A stretch of 64,000 nucleotides of DNA, taken from positions 2,294,001 to 2,358,000 of the forward strand of contig NZ_CP014209.1 of NCBI RefSeq assembly GCF_001636295.1, given 5' to 3'. The stretch comes from Isoptericola dokdonensis DS-3. Lineage in GTDB: Bacteria > Actinomycetota > Actinomycetes > Actinomycetales > Cellulomonadaceae. Both the position numbers and the translations under genes were made by a program. Each line of letters opens with the position of its first letter. Position 1 is the first letter of the stretch. The notes under the pieces were generated by a model that worked only from the letters and a program-made list of their open reading frames with translations, had not been told where the DNA came from and did not search any database. Shown piece by piece: positions 43,713-52,342 of the stretch.

Positions 43713-44183
43713 TCAGGCTTCGGGGCGGTACGGGCCGACCCGCACGCTGTTCGGCTGGTGCTCGAGGACGACGACGCGGGTCCCCGCGGCGATGGGTTCG
43801 AGCGACCACGCGAGGCGGCGCTCGAGCTCGCTGGCGGCGTCGAGCGACACCTCGCCGGAGGACTGCGTGATGTCGGTGGTGGCGGTCCCCTGGACGCCGA
43901 CGAGGTCGACGGCGACGCCGTCCTCGGAGGCGGCGAGGCGTCGGATCATCACCTGGGCGACGACGACGGCGAGGAGCCCGACGACGGCCGACGCGACGTA
44001 GGCGACCCAGGTGGGGAGGTCGTTGACGGTGACGATCGTGCCGACGGCACCGAAGACGACGGCGCCGACGCCGAGCGACGTGCCGGAGAGGGCGCCGTCG
44101 CCGAGGTCGACGAGGTCACCCACCACCAGGGAGGCCAGCAGCAGGACGAGTCCGAGGGCGCCGATGATGGCGAAGACGAGCAC
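43713..44183 (-). CDS. NfeD-like membrane protein
   Basis: A 156-residue protein with three to four TM helices and a C-terminal OB-fold-like region (VDLVGVQGTATTDI, AGTRVVVLEHQPNSVRVGP). This is the short NfeD form without a protease domain that accompanies flotillins. The GTG at 44183 has GGAG six bases upstream. It is first in the operon with the flotillin gene. Confidence 0.88.
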   Translation of the reverse strand: MLVFAIIGALGLVLLLASLVVGDLVDLGDGALSGTSLGVGAVVFGAVGTIVTVNDLPTWVAYVASAVVGLLAVVVAQVMIRRLAASEDGVAVDLVGVQGTATTDITQSSGEVSLDAASELERRLAWSLEPIAAGTRVVVLEHQPNSVRVGPYRPEA

Positions 44184-44278
44184 GGGTACTCCGGGTGCGT
44201 AGATGTGTCGGGATTGTGAAGGATGCCACAGATATGCCTCCGGATGTCACCCCCTCCGCCGTGCGGGACGATCGAGCC

Positions 44279-44908
44279 ATGAGCGTTCTCGACGACGGCG
44301 GGCCACATCTGGTGCTCCTGCGGCACGGTGACACGGAGTGGGCCCTGGCCGGACGGCACACCGGACGCACCGACGTCCCGCTCCTGCCCGCCGGCGAGGA
44401 GCAGGCGCGAGCCGCGGGCCGCCGCCTGGCCGGGCTGGCACCCGCCGCGGTGTTCTGCTCGCCCCTGACCCGGGCCCGCCGGACGGCGGAGCTCGCCGGG
44501 TTCGGCGCCGGGACGGTCGACGACGCGCTGGCCGAGTGGGACTACGGGCCGGTCGAGGGCCGGACGTCGGCCGAGGTCGCCGCGGCGACCGGCCGTCCCT
44601 ACGAGATCTTCCGCGACGGCGTCCACGTGCTGCCCGCCACCGCCGACGGGTCGCCCGGCGAGACCCTGGCCGACGTCCGCGCGCGCACCGACGCGTTCCT
44701 GGACCGGGTGCGACCGGTGCTGGACGCCGGCGGCGGGCCGGTGCTCGTCGTCGCGCACGGCCACCTGCTGCGCATCCTGGCGACGGCCTGGCTCGGCGTC
44801 GAGGCGACGTTCGGCGCCCGGCTGGAGCTCGGCTGCGCCGCGATCAGCGTGCTCGGCACCTCGCACGACCTCCCGACCGTCGAGCTGTGGAACCTCGCCG
44901 ACCACTGA
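44279..44908 (+). CDS. Histidine phosphatase superfamily (phosphoglycerate-mutase-like) protein
   Basis: A 209-residue enzyme with the catalytic LLRHGDTEW at residues about 13-21, the conserved CSPLTRARRTAEL and EWDYGPVEG, and the second His in VVAHGHLLRIL. It probably removes phosphate from a small sugar phosphate or similar substrate. The ATG at 44279 fits the family start. The gene ends just before a long palindrome. Confidence 0.93.
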   Translation: MSVLDDGGPHLVLLRHGDTEWALAGRHTGRTDVPLLPAGEEQARAAGRRLAGLAPAAVFCSPLTRARRTAELAGFGAGTVDDALAEWDYGPVEGRTSAEVAAATGRPYEIFRDGVHVLPATADGSPGETLADVRARTDAFLDRVRPVLDAGGGPVLVVAHGHLLRILATAWLGVEATFGARLELGCAAISVLGTSHDLPTVELWNLADH

Positions 44909-44914
44909 CCGGTC

Positions 44915-44985
44915 GCGAGGTAGTACCGGAGGTCGTGAGGTAGTGCCCCAGGGGTACTACCTCACGACCTCCGGTACTACCTCGC
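44915..44985. repeat. 71-bp near-perfect palindrome
   Basis: Arms of 35 bp (44915-44949 and 44951-44985) pair with one mismatch around a single base. Each arm carries GAGGTAGT twice, so four copies of that octamer are present. It lies between co-directional genes (phosphatase end 44908, PH-domain start 45026) and could be a terminator, a cruciform site or a regulatory RNA hairpin. Confidence 0.85.
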
Positions 44986-45025
44986 GGGTCGAGACGCGCC
45001 CGCGGGTGGTGCAAGGATGGCGGCC

Positions 45026-45553
45026 ATGGCGTTGAGCGAACGGAACCTCACCGACGGCGAGCAGGTCGTCATGGAGCTGCGGGAGCACCCGAAGGCCCTG
45101 GTCTGGCCGATCGTCCTGCTGATCGTGGTGCTCGTCGGGGCCGTCGCCGCGGGTGCGCTGGTCCCCGAGGGGCCCGGTCGGTGGGCCGCCTGGGCGGTGC
45201 TCGCCGTCGTCGCCGTCGTCTGGGTGCTCGTGCCGTGGCTGCGGTGGCGCTCGACGTCGTTCACCGTGACGAACCAGCGCATCGCGATGCGCTCCGGCAT
45301 CACCACGCGCGTCGGCCGCGACATCCCGCTCTACCGCATCAACGACATCTCGATGGAGAAGGACCTGGTCGACCGGATGTTCGGCTGCGGCACCCTCGTC
45401 GTCTCCGACGCCACCGAGAAGGCCGGCATGCGCCTGCCCGACGTCCCCGACGTCGAGGACGTCCACCGCCGCCTCCAGGAGCTCCTGTTCCGGGCCGACG
45501 ACGGCTCCGACGACGGCGAGTGGCCCCCGACCGAGCCCCGTCGTCGGCGCTGA
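45026..45553 (+). CDS. PH-domain (bPH2/YdbS-like) membrane protein
   Basis: A 175-residue protein with two TM helices (LVWPIVLLIVVLVGAVAAGAL and WAAWAVLAVVAVVWVLVPWL) followed by a bacterial PH domain: TSFTVTNQRIAMRSGITTRVGRDIPLYRINDISMEKDLVDRMFGCGTLVVSDATEKAGMRL in shorter pieces. AAGGA eight bases before ATG 45026 makes it preferable to the ATG at 45017. Function unknown. Its stop codon is the first TGA of a 20-bp repeat. Confidence 0.9.
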   Translation: MALSERNLTDGEQVVMELREHPKALVWPIVLLIVVLVGAVAAGALVPEGPGRWAAWAVLAVVAVVWVLVPWLRWRSTSFTVTNQRIAMRSGITTRVGRDIPLYRINDISMEKDLVDRMFGCGTLVVSDATEKAGMRLPDVPDVEDVHRRLQELLFRADDGSDDGEWPPTEPRRRR

Positions 45554-45666
45554 CTCACCGAACTCTGCGCTGACTCGCGGGCCGGACCGGGCGCGAGTCA
45601 GCGTGAAATGCGTTCAATCAGCGCGGATCGGCGCGAGTCAGCGCAGGTTCCGGTGAGTCAGCGCAG
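45551..45666. repeat. 20-bp stop-codon-anchored repeats, locus 2
   Basis: Units run in opposite directions from both convergent genes. Rightward copies begin at 45551 (the PH-gene stop) and 45571. Leftward copies end at 45600, 45620 (degenerate), 45640 and 45660 (the idi stop). The period is exactly 20 bp throughout. Each unit reads TGACTCGC or TGACTCAC and closes with a TGCGC-like end. Confidence 0.8.
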
Positions 45667-46251
45667 ACCGAGGGCTGCGGCGAGGGCGACGGCGCCCGGC
45701 GTGCGCTCGGCGGTGGGGACCGCGGCGAGCGCCTCGACCTGCTCGACCATCCACGGGCTGAAGGCCCACGGGGTGGCCTCGACGGCGGTGCGGAACGCGA
45801 CGGGGTCGCTCCAGGCGTGCTCGGCGACCTCGTCGGGGTTGGGGTCGAGGTCACCGACGACGCGCGCGACGAAGACCGGGCAGATCTCGTTCTCGACGAC
45901 GCCGGACGCGTCGACGGCGCGGTAGCGGAAGTCGGGCAGCGCCACCTGGACGTCGGTCACCTCGGCGCCGAGCTCGTGGACGACGTGCCGCTGGAGGGAG
46001 TCCTCGGGTGCCTCGGTCCAGCGCTGGTGCCCGCAGAACGAGTTGGTCCACACGCCCGGCCAGGTGCGCTTGACCAGGGCGCGACGGGTGACGAGCAGCC
46101 GACCGGCGTCGTCGAACAGGTAGCAGGAGAACGCGAGGTGCAGCGGCGTCTCGGTGGTGTGCACCTCCGCGCGCGGGATCGTTCCGGTGCGGTTCCCGGC
46201 GTCGTCGCAGGTGACGACGTGGTCCTCGGTCACGGGGGTGTGGGTGCTCAT
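45658..46251 (-). CDS. idi: Isopentenyl-diphosphate delta-isomerase, type I
   Basis: A 197-residue Nudix-fold enzyme converting isopentenyl to dimethylallyl diphosphate for isoprenoid synthesis. The active-site Cys is in NSFCGHQRW and the metal-binding Glu in HELGAEV; VVENEICPVF carries the second catalytic Glu. The ATG at 46251 (after an alternative GTG) is used. The stop overlaps a 20-bp repeat unit. Confidence 0.96.
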   Translation of the reverse strand: MSTHTPVTEDHVVTCDDAGNRTGTIPRAEVHTTETPLHLAFSCYLFDDAGRLLVTRRALVKRTWPGVWTNSFCGHQRWTEAPEDSLQRHVVHELGAEVTDVQVALPDFRYRAVDASGVVENEICPVFVARVVGDLDPNPDEVAEHAWSDPVAFRTAVEATPWAFSPWMVEQVEALAAVPTAERTPGAVALAAALGLR

Positions 46252-46287
46252 CACCTCATCGTGTCACGGCTGCCGGCGTGCCCGACG

Positions 46288-46335
46288 TCACGGTTTCTCC
46301 CGCATCAGGAGCTCACGCCGCAGGAGTCGCAGCAC
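46288..46335 (-). CDS. Possible 15-codon upstream ORF of idi
   Basis: A short frame VLRLLRRELLMREKP on the idi strand ends 36 bases before the idi start. It uses codons rare for this genome (CGA, CGT, AAA), and a GGCGGG lies directly before its GTG. It may be a leader peptide or chance. No other gene occupies the 172-bp gap between idi and the MOSC gene. Confidence 0.3.
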   Translation of the reverse strand: MLRLLRRELLMREKP

Positions 46336-46423
46336 CCCGCCGACCCGTGCCACGGAACCTCACGCGTCAACCGTCGATGCCGGAGGAACCGCCGCGCCGG
46401 GCAGCTCGGCCGACGACGGCCCG

Positions 46424-47089
46424 TCAGCGGGCGAGCGCCTTGGCGACGCGGGAGCCCATGTCGTCGCTGAGCCGGAGCTCCCCGGCGTCGGCGGCGGCGC
46501 GCAGCGCGGCGGCGAGCCGGGCGGTCTCGGCGAAGGCGGGGCGGCCGCCGTTCCACGCGGTGAACCACCCGGCGACGGTGACTCCGTGAGAGGGGCGGTG
46601 CACCACCTCGACGGCGTCCCCGGCGGTCAGCTCACCGGTCTCGACGACGCGCAGGTACGCCCCGGTGCGGCCCACCTCGGTGAAGCGTCGCACCCAGCGC
46701 GGCGGGGAGCCGAGGCGGCGGGCGAAGGTGGCGCAGGGGGTGCGCGGCTGGGTGACCTCCAGGACGGCGGTGCCGATGCGCCACCGCTCCCCGATGGCGG
46801 CCCCGGACACGTCGAGACCGCGGGTGCGCAGGTTCTCGCCGAACAGGCCGGGGGTGACCTCGCGGTTGAGCTCGGGCTCGAAGAACGCGGCGTCCTCGGC
46901 GGCGTAGGCGTAGACGGCCTGGTCCTCGCCGCCGTGGTTCGCGCGGTCGGCCTGGACGTCGGCGTAGAGGCCGAGCCGCCCGGCCTTGACCGGCCCCTCG
47001 ACGGGTCGCTTGTCGATGGCGGTCACGCCCACCGTCCCGGCGTCGGGCAGGAGCTGGTGGACACGACAGACCGCGAGGACCTCACTCAT
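46424..47089 (-). CDS. MOSC-domain protein (YiiM-like)
   Basis: A 221-residue MOSC protein: GLYADVQADRANHGGEDQAVYAYA at the N-terminal side, FGENLRTRGLDVSGAAIGERWRIG in the centre, and the catalytic Cys in QPRTPCATFARRL. MOSC proteins bind molybdenum cofactor or N-hydroxylated substrates and are linked to detoxification of hydroxylated base analogues. The ATG at 47089 is used; an ATG nine bases earlier is also in frame. Confidence 0.9.
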   Translation of the reverse strand: MSEVLAVCRVHQLLPDAGTVGVTAIDKRPVEGPVKAGRLGLYADVQADRANHGGEDQAVYAYAAEDAAFFEPELNREVTPGLFGENLRTRGLDVSGAAIGERWRIGTAVLEVTQPRTPCATFARRLGSPPRWVRRFTEVGRTGAYLRVVETGELTAGDAVEVVHRPSHGVTVAGWFTAWNGGRPAFAETARLAAALRAAADAGELRLSDDMGSRVAKALAR

Positions 47090-47120
47090 GGGCGTCATGC
47101 TGGCACACCGGCGGCGGCCG

Positions 47121-48554
47121 TCACGCCTCGTCGACGGCGGCCGTCACCCCCCGGCGACGACGGACGGCCTGCAGCGCGGCGTAGGCGACGAGGATCACGA
47201 CCACCACGCCGGCGGTGGCGGCGAGCTGGGCGCGGGCGGCGGCGTCGGACAGCATGAGGACCACGAGCGCTGCGAGCGCCACGAGCACGGCCCAGGTGAG
47301 CCATGGGTAGCCCCAGGCGCGCAGCGGCATCGCTGCGCCGGACTCGCGGGCGGCGGCCTCGAGGCGGGGGCGCAGGCGGAGCTGGGAGACGGCGACGAGC
47401 ACCCACACGACGAGCAGCACGGCGCCGACGGCGTTGAGCAGGATGGCCAGGAGCGTCTCCGGCAGCAGCCAGTTGAGGCCGACGGCGACGACGCCGAACG
47501 CGACGGACACCCACACGGCCACCGCGGGGACGCCGCGCCGCGAGACGCGGGCCGCGACGGCCGGAGCGTCACCGCGGCCGGCGAGGGAGAACAGCATCCG
47601 GGAGGTGCCGTAGATGTTGGCGTTGAAGGCGCTGAGCAGCGCGATGACGACGACGACCTCCATGAGCCGCGCGGCGCCGTCGAACCCGGCCATCTCCAGC
47701 ACGGTGACGAACGGGGAGGCGAGCGCGTCGGCGTCGTCCCAGGGGATGAGCGCGACCATGATCGCGACGGACCCGATGTAGAACGCGAGGATGCGCCACA
47801 GGATGGTGCGCGTGGAGCGGACGACGGCGGTGGCCGGGTCGCGGGCCTCGGCGGCGGCGATGGTGACGATCTCGATGCCGCCGAACGCGAAGACGACGGT
47901 GAGCAGGCCGGCGGCGATCCCGGCCCAGCCGGCGGGCGCGAACCCGCCGTGCTCGGCCCACCCGCCCAGCACCGACCCCTCGACGGGGATGATCCCGACG
48001 ACGATCAGCACGCCGACGACGAGGAACCCGACGATGGCAGCCACCTTGATGAGCGCGAACCAGAACTCGGCCTCGCCGAAGTGCCGGACGCCGACGAGGT
48101 TGATCGCCCCGAACACCGCCACGACGACGGCCGCCGCGGCCCACTGCGGGACTCCGGGCCACCAGCCGTTGACGATCTCCGCGACGCCGGTGATCTCGAC
48201 GCCGAGCACCATGATGAGCATGAACCAGTACAGCCAGCCCAGCAGGAACCCGGCCCAGCGGCCGAGCGCGGTCTCCGCGTAGACGGAGAAGGAGCCGGAG
48301 GCGGGCAGCGCGGCGGCCATCTCGGCGAGCATCCGCATGACCAGCACGACGAGCACGCCGGCGATGGCGTAGCTGACGAGCACGGCCGGTCCGGCGGTGG
48401 CGATGCCGACGCCGGAGCCGAGGAACAGCCCGGCACCGATGGCGGAGCCGAGCCCCATCATCGTCAGGTGGCGGGTCTGCAGGCCGTGCGTCAGCGGTGC
48501 GGCACCGGTGCCGGCGGTGGCCGGGGCGGCGTCGGGGGTGGGTGAGATCGTCAC
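47121..48554 (-). CDS. APC-family amino-acid permease
   Basis: A 477-residue transporter with about 12 TM helices. GLGSAIGAGLFLGSG in TM1 is the consensus substrate loop of amino-acid permeases, and the early ASGSFSVYAETALGRWAGFLLGW block is the typical AAP marker. ANIYGTSRMLFSLAGRGDAP follows in the second half. It probably imports amino acids with protons. Start GTG 48554 with a weak ribosome site. Confidence 0.93.
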   Translation of the reverse strand: MTISPTPDAAPATAGTGAAPLTHGLQTRHLTMMGLGSAIGAGLFLGSGVGIATAGPAVLVSYAIAGVLVVLVMRMLAEMAAALPASGSFSVYAETALGRWAGFLLGWLYWFMLIMVLGVEITGVAEIVNGWWPGVPQWAAAAVVVAVFGAINLVGVRHFGEAEFWFALIKVAAIVGFLVVGVLIVVGIIPVEGSVLGGWAEHGGFAPAGWAGIAAGLLTVVFAFGGIEIVTIAAAEARDPATAVVRSTRTILWRILAFYIGSVAIMVALIPWDDADALASPFVTVLEMAGFDGAARLMEVVVVIALLSAFNANIYGTSRMLFSLAGRGDAPAVAARVSRRGVPAVAVWVSVAFGVVAVGLNWLLPETLLAILLNAVGAVLLVVWVLVAVSQLRLRPRLEAAARESGAAMPLRAWGYPWLTWAVLVALAALVVLMLSDAAARAQLAATAGVVVVILVAYAALQAVRRRRGVTAAVDEA

Positions 48555-48588
48555 CGGGACACGCTAGCCCGGCCTCCTCCCCCGCCGG

Positions 48589-48654
48589 GCATCGAGCGTG
48601 CTGACTTGGCACCTCTTGACCCGGTTTGAGGGGTCGAGCCGGCACGCTCGATGC
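48589..48654. terminator. Nested hairpin after the ABC export operon
   Basis: Perfect 13-bp arms (48589-48601 and 48642-48654) enclose an inner CTTGACCC / GGGGTCGAG stem. It sits between the permease-gene stop (48675) and the start of the amino-acid permease gene, so it probably ends the TetR-ABC operon. Confidence 0.7.
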
Positions 48655-48674
48655 GTCACACCCGGTGCGGGGCG

Positions 48675-50327
48675 TCAGGCGGTCATCAGGTCCCGGCGGC
48701 GGAACCCGACGAACCCGAGGACGACCAGCACGGCCGTGACGCCCCACAGGACGGCGAGGTCCCCGGCGGCGAAGTCGCCGGAGAACGCGGTGGGCACCCA
48801 GTCGAAGGGCGACAGCCGGAACACCCAGTCGGGCAGGTCGAACAGCGCGCCGAACATCCCGATGACGAACGTCCAGGCGAGCAGCGCCCACGCGAGCCCG
48901 GTGAGCCGCGGCGCCCACCCGTACAGCGCCACGACGAGCCCGAGGAAGACCCCCAGCGCGGGCAGGTACGTCCACAGCACGGTCGTGTAGTCGCCGAACG
49001 TCTGGTCGTCCCAGCCGACGACGACGGCGCCAGCCCAGGTGGTCCAGACGCTGACGGCCAGGAGCACGACGGTGCCGAGCGCCGCCACCGCGACCTGCGC
49101 GCCGAGCCAGCGGTGCCGGGACACAGGCAGGGAGAACAGGACTTCACCGCGGCCGGAGGTCTCCTCCGCCTTGGGTCGCTGGGCGACGACGACGGCGTAC
49201 GCGGCGCAGCACAGCGCCGCGTAGAGGATCATCACGCCGAGGAACGTGACGGAGAGCTGGGACGGGTCGGCGCCGAAGATCTGCTGCGCCACGGGGTTGT
49301 CGGCGATGATGTCGCCGACCATCGTGTCGATCTCGGGCATGAGGGTGCCGGTGGCGAACCACAGCAGGCCGAGCCCGAGGCTGCTCCACAGCAGCATGCC
49401 GCGCTGCTGCAGCCAGGCCATCGCGAACGGGGAGCGCAGCGACGCCCGCGCGTCGGCCCGCCCAGGACGGGACCGCAGCAGCGCCCCGCCGAAGTCGCGG
49501 CGCGACGCCAGCACCGACGCCACCCACAGCAGCACGACGGCGGCGACGACGGACAGCACCGCGGGCCACCAGCGCAGGTCGACGAACGCCCGCATCTGCT
49601 GCGCCCACGCGATCGGGGACAGCCAGGACAGCGGGGAGCCGCCCAGCTCGCGCATGTCGCCGACGGCGCGGACGACGAAGGCGGCGCCGAACGCGGCGAG
49701 GCTGAGGCCGGTCGCGGTGCGGGCGTGCTCGGTGACCTGGCAGGCCACCAGCGCCACCCCGCCGAACACGAGGGCGCTGAGCCCGGACCCGACGGTCATC
49801 GCGAACGAGTCGGCGACGGCGAGGTCCCCGACGGCGACCATCGCCAGCGCCGACAGCACGGCGATGACGGCCTGGGCGATCACCAGGGTGAGCACCGCCG
49901 CGACGGCGTGGGCGTGCCGCCCGACGACGGCGGCGCGCACGAGCTCGGAGCGGTTCGACTCCTCCTCGGCGCGGGTGTGGCGCACGACGTGCAGGATCGA
50001 GAAGATCGCGAGCGCCAGCACCACCCAGACGATGCCCTCGTTCGCCATGGCGGGCCCGGTCGTGTAGTGGTCGAGGCCGTACCCGGGGCCACCCATGACG
50101 ATGCCCGCCGGGGTCTCCATGACGGCGGCGCGGCCCTGCTGGGCGACCGGGTCGGCGAAGACGGTGTCCAGCGCGTAGGTGAAGTAGGCGTAGAACGCGA
50201 CCATCGAGGCGGCCCACACGGACAGCCGTACCCGGTCGCGGCGCAGCACGAACCGCACGAGCGAGCCCGTCCCCGTGAGGGTGCTCCCGCGGGCCACGTC
50301 GACGTGCGGCGCGACGGCGGTGCTCAT
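48675..50327 (-). CDS. ABC transporter permease (ABC-2, antibiotic-export type)
   Basis: A 550-residue membrane protein with two sets of six helices, as in tetronasin/polyketide antibiotic exporters of the actinobacterial ABC-2 type. [18 protein letters not shown] starts the first half and [24 protein letters not shown] the second. Its ATG lies inside the end of the ATPase gene (4-nt overlap). It exports an unknown substrate with the ATPase at 50324. Confidence 0.93.
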   Translation of the reverse strand: MSTAVAPHVDVARGSTLTGTGSLVRFVLRRDRVRLSVWAASMVAFYAYFTYALDTVFADPVAQQGRAAVMETPAGIVMGGPGYGLDHYTTGPAMANEGIVWVVLALAIFSILHVVRHTRAEEESNRSELVRAAVVGRHAHAVAAVLTLVIAQAVIAVLSALAMVAVGDLAVADSFAMTVGSGLSALVFGGVALVACQVTEHARTATGLSLAAFGAAFVVRAVGDMRELGGSPLSWLSPIAWAQQMRAFVDLRWWPAVLSVVAAVVLLWVASVLASRRDFGGALLRSRPGRADARASLRSPFAMAWLQQRGMLLWSSLGLGLLWFATGTLMPEIDTMVGDIIADNPVAQQIFGADPSQLSVTFLGVMILYAALCCAAYAVVVAQRPKAEETSGRGEVLFSLPVSRHRWLGAQVAVAALGTVVLLAVSVWTTWAGAVVVGWDDQTFGDYTTVLWTYLPALGVFLGLVVALYGWAPRLTGLAWALLAWTFVIGMFGALFDLPDWVFRLSPFDWVPTAFSGDFAAGDLAVLWGVTAVLVVLGFVGFRRRDLMTA

Positions 50328-51307
50328 CGCGCACCCGCCTCGACGTCGGACGCCGACGACCCGACCGGGGCGGCGTCACCGGCGGTGAGGTCGTCGCCGT
50401 AGTGCCGCATGAACAGCTCCTCGAGCGACGGCGGGGCCGCGGTGAAGGAGTGCACGCCCAGGCCGGACAGCACGGTGAGCACCTGCCCCATGGCGGAGTG
50501 GTCGACGTCGAAGGACAGACGCGTGCCGCCGACGTCGTCACGCACGTCGACGTCGTGCACGCCGGCGACGTGCGCGAGGCCGGACGGGTCGCCGTCGACG
50601 ACGGCGGTGACGTTCGTGCGCGTGAGGTGCCGCAGCTCGTCCAGCGTCCCGGACTCCACGGCCTTGCCCGCGCGGATGATGGTCACGGTGTCGCAGACCT
50701 TCTCCACCTCGGACAGGATGTGGCTGCTCAGCAGCACGGACACCCCGCGGGACCTGGCCTGGCGCACCTGCTCGGTGAACACGGCCTCCATGAGGGGGTC
50801 GAGGCCGGACGTCGGCTCGTCGAGCACGAGCAGGGAGGCGTCGGTGGCGAACGCCGCGACGAGCGCGACCTTCTGCCGGTTGCCCTTGGAGTAGGTGCGG
50901 GCCTTCTTCGTCGGGTCGAGCTCGAACGCCTCCAGCAGCTCCTGGCGACGGCGGCGGTCGGGCTTGCCGCGGAGCCGGGAGAGGTAGTCGATCGCCTCCC
51001 CGCCGGTGAGGTTCGGCCAGAGCGTGACGTCGCCGGGCACGTAGGCCAGGTGACGGTGCAGCGCCACGGCGTCGGACCACGGGTCCGCGCCGAGCAGCCG
51101 GGCCGTGCCCGACGTCGGGCGCAGCAGCCCCAGCAGCACGCGGATCGTCGTGGACTTCCCCGCGCCGTTGGGGCCGAGGAACCCCGCGACCTCGCCGTGC
51201 GGCACGGTGAGGTCGAGGCCGTCGAGGGCGCGGGTGGAACCGAAGTGCTTGTGCAGGTCGTGGATCTCGATCGCGAGGGCGTCGGAGCCCGGTGCGGTGG
51301 TGGTCAT
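50324..51307 (-). CDS. ABC transporter ATP-binding protein (drug-export type)
   Basis: A 327-residue ATPase: Walker [10 protein letters not shown], signature [15 protein letters not shown] (an atypical form of LSGGQ common in this subfamily), Walker [13 protein letters not shown] and the switch His in LLSSHIL. A C-terminal 90-residue DrrA-like extension follows. It is operonic with the permease downstream and the TetR gene upstream. Confidence 0.95.
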   Translation of the reverse strand: MTTTAPGSDALAIEIHDLHKHFGSTRALDGLDLTVPHGEVAGFLGPNGAGKSTTIRVLLGLLRPTSGTARLLGADPWSDAVALHRHLAYVPGDVTLWPNLTGGEAIDYLSRLRGKPDRRRRQELLEAFELDPTKKARTYSKGNRQKVALVAAFATDASLLVLDEPTSGLDPLMEAVFTEQVRQARSRGVSVLLSSHILSEVEKVCDTVTIIRAGKAVESGTLDELRHLTRTNVTAVVDGDPSGLAHVAGVHDVDVRDDVGGTRLSFDVDHSAMGQVLTVLSGLGVHSFTAAPPSLEELFMRHYGDDLTAGDAAPVGSSASDVEAGAR

Positions 51308-51316
51308 GGCTACCTC

Positions 51317-52087
51317 TCAGGGGGAGGGCGGAACGGGGTCGGGGAGGGGCGACGGTGCGTCCGGGCCGGCCTGGTCGGGGCCGGCGGTCGCCGACGACGC
51401 GGGTGCGGCGGACGACGGCGGGTCCCCGACGTAGAGGAGGTAGTCGTCGAGCATGCGGCGGCTCGTGAGGAAGCCCTGGGTGTAGAGCTCGACCATGGGC
51501 AGGTACTGCTCGTCGAGGAAGCGGCGGACGTACGTCCCGAGGTCCTCCGGGGTCTCGGGCTCGTCCAGCGTCAGGGCGAGCAGCAGGGTGCCGAGCGCGG
51601 ACAGCACGAGGTAGCGGACCCGCGCCGCCTCGTCGACGGACGGCTTGGCGATGCCCTGGGCGACCGCCTCGCCGGTGTAGACGAGGGCGTCGTCGATCAT
51701 GTGCTGCACGAACGTCCGCGCGACGTCCCCGCCGGCCTGGAGGGAGCGCAGGACGTAGCCGAGCAGCGGCGCGTACTCGTCGGCCTCCGCGAGCACCTGG
51801 AGGAGCTGCCCGTTGGTGGCGCGGCTCATGTTGGCCCGCTTGGCCTCCACGATCCACGCCAGCACGTGCTCGTCGCACGCGGCGTGCAGGGCGCCCTTGG
51901 ACCCGAAGTGGTGGATGACGAGCGCGGGGCTCACCCCGGCGTCGGCCGCGACGGTGCGCACCGACGCCCCGAACCCGGAACGCGCGAAGCGCACCACGGC
52001 GACGTCCCGGATGCGGTCGCGTGCCGACGGCGTGCCGTCGGCGCCGGCTGTCGCACGCAGGTTCTCGCCCGCGGTGGCTGACCTCAT
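51317..52087 (-). CDS. TetR-family regulator of the ABC export operon
   Basis: A 256-residue regulator. The N-terminal HTH is RDRIRDVAVVRFARSGFGASVRTVAADAGVSPALVIHHFGSK. A long C-terminal ligand region ends in an unusual Pro/Ala/Ser-rich tail of 35 residues. It is the first gene of a three-gene operon. The ATG follows a TAGTCT -10 by only seven bases and has no ribosome site, so its mRNA may be leaderless. Confidence 0.92.
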   Translation of the reverse strand: MRSATAGENLRATAGADGTPSARDRIRDVAVVRFARSGFGASVRTVAADAGVSPALVIHHFGSKGALHAACDEHVLAWIVEAKRANMSRATNGQLLQVLAEADEYAPLLGYVLRSLQAGGDVARTFVQHMIDDALVYTGEAVAQGIAKPSVDEAARVRYLVLSALGTLLLALTLDEPETPEDLGTYVRRFLDEQYLPMVELYTQGFLTSRRMLDDYLLYVGDPPSSAAPASSATAGPDQAGPDAPSPLPDPVPPSP

Positions 52088-52093
52088 GAGGCC

Positions 52094-52111
52094 AGACTAA
52101 ACACTTGTTCA
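52094..52111 (-). promoter_or_regulatory. Leaderless promoter with overlapping TetR-type operator
   Basis: On the minus strand the -10-like TAGTCT (52099-52094) is seven bases before the ATG of the TetR gene. The imperfect palindrome TAAACA-CT-TGTTCA (52098-52111) overlaps it, which would allow the regulator to block its own promoter. Confidence 0.5.
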
Positions 52112-52342
52112 GGCTGGTGGCAACGGCTGACGGCGACGGCTGGCGGCCGCTCACCGGGCACGCCAGGGCGCGGGTCCGGTGCGCTCCCCAGCGAGCACCG
52201 GCCCCGCGCCCCCTCCCCACGGCCGACCACGTGACGGCCGACCGTGGAGCTCATGGCGCCCCGCGGGCGCAGCGTGGCCTGCCAGCCGGGCGTGGTGCGT
52301 CCCCCTGCGACGCTCCACGCCCGGCCGCGGCCGTCGGACGGC
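52112..52342. other. Gap without recognisable gene
   Basis: About 230 bp between the TetR promoter and the 3' end of the acidic surface-protein gene. Short frames cross it in all directions but none has a ribosome site or protein-like sequence. I see no strong hairpin or repeat. Confidence 0.5.
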
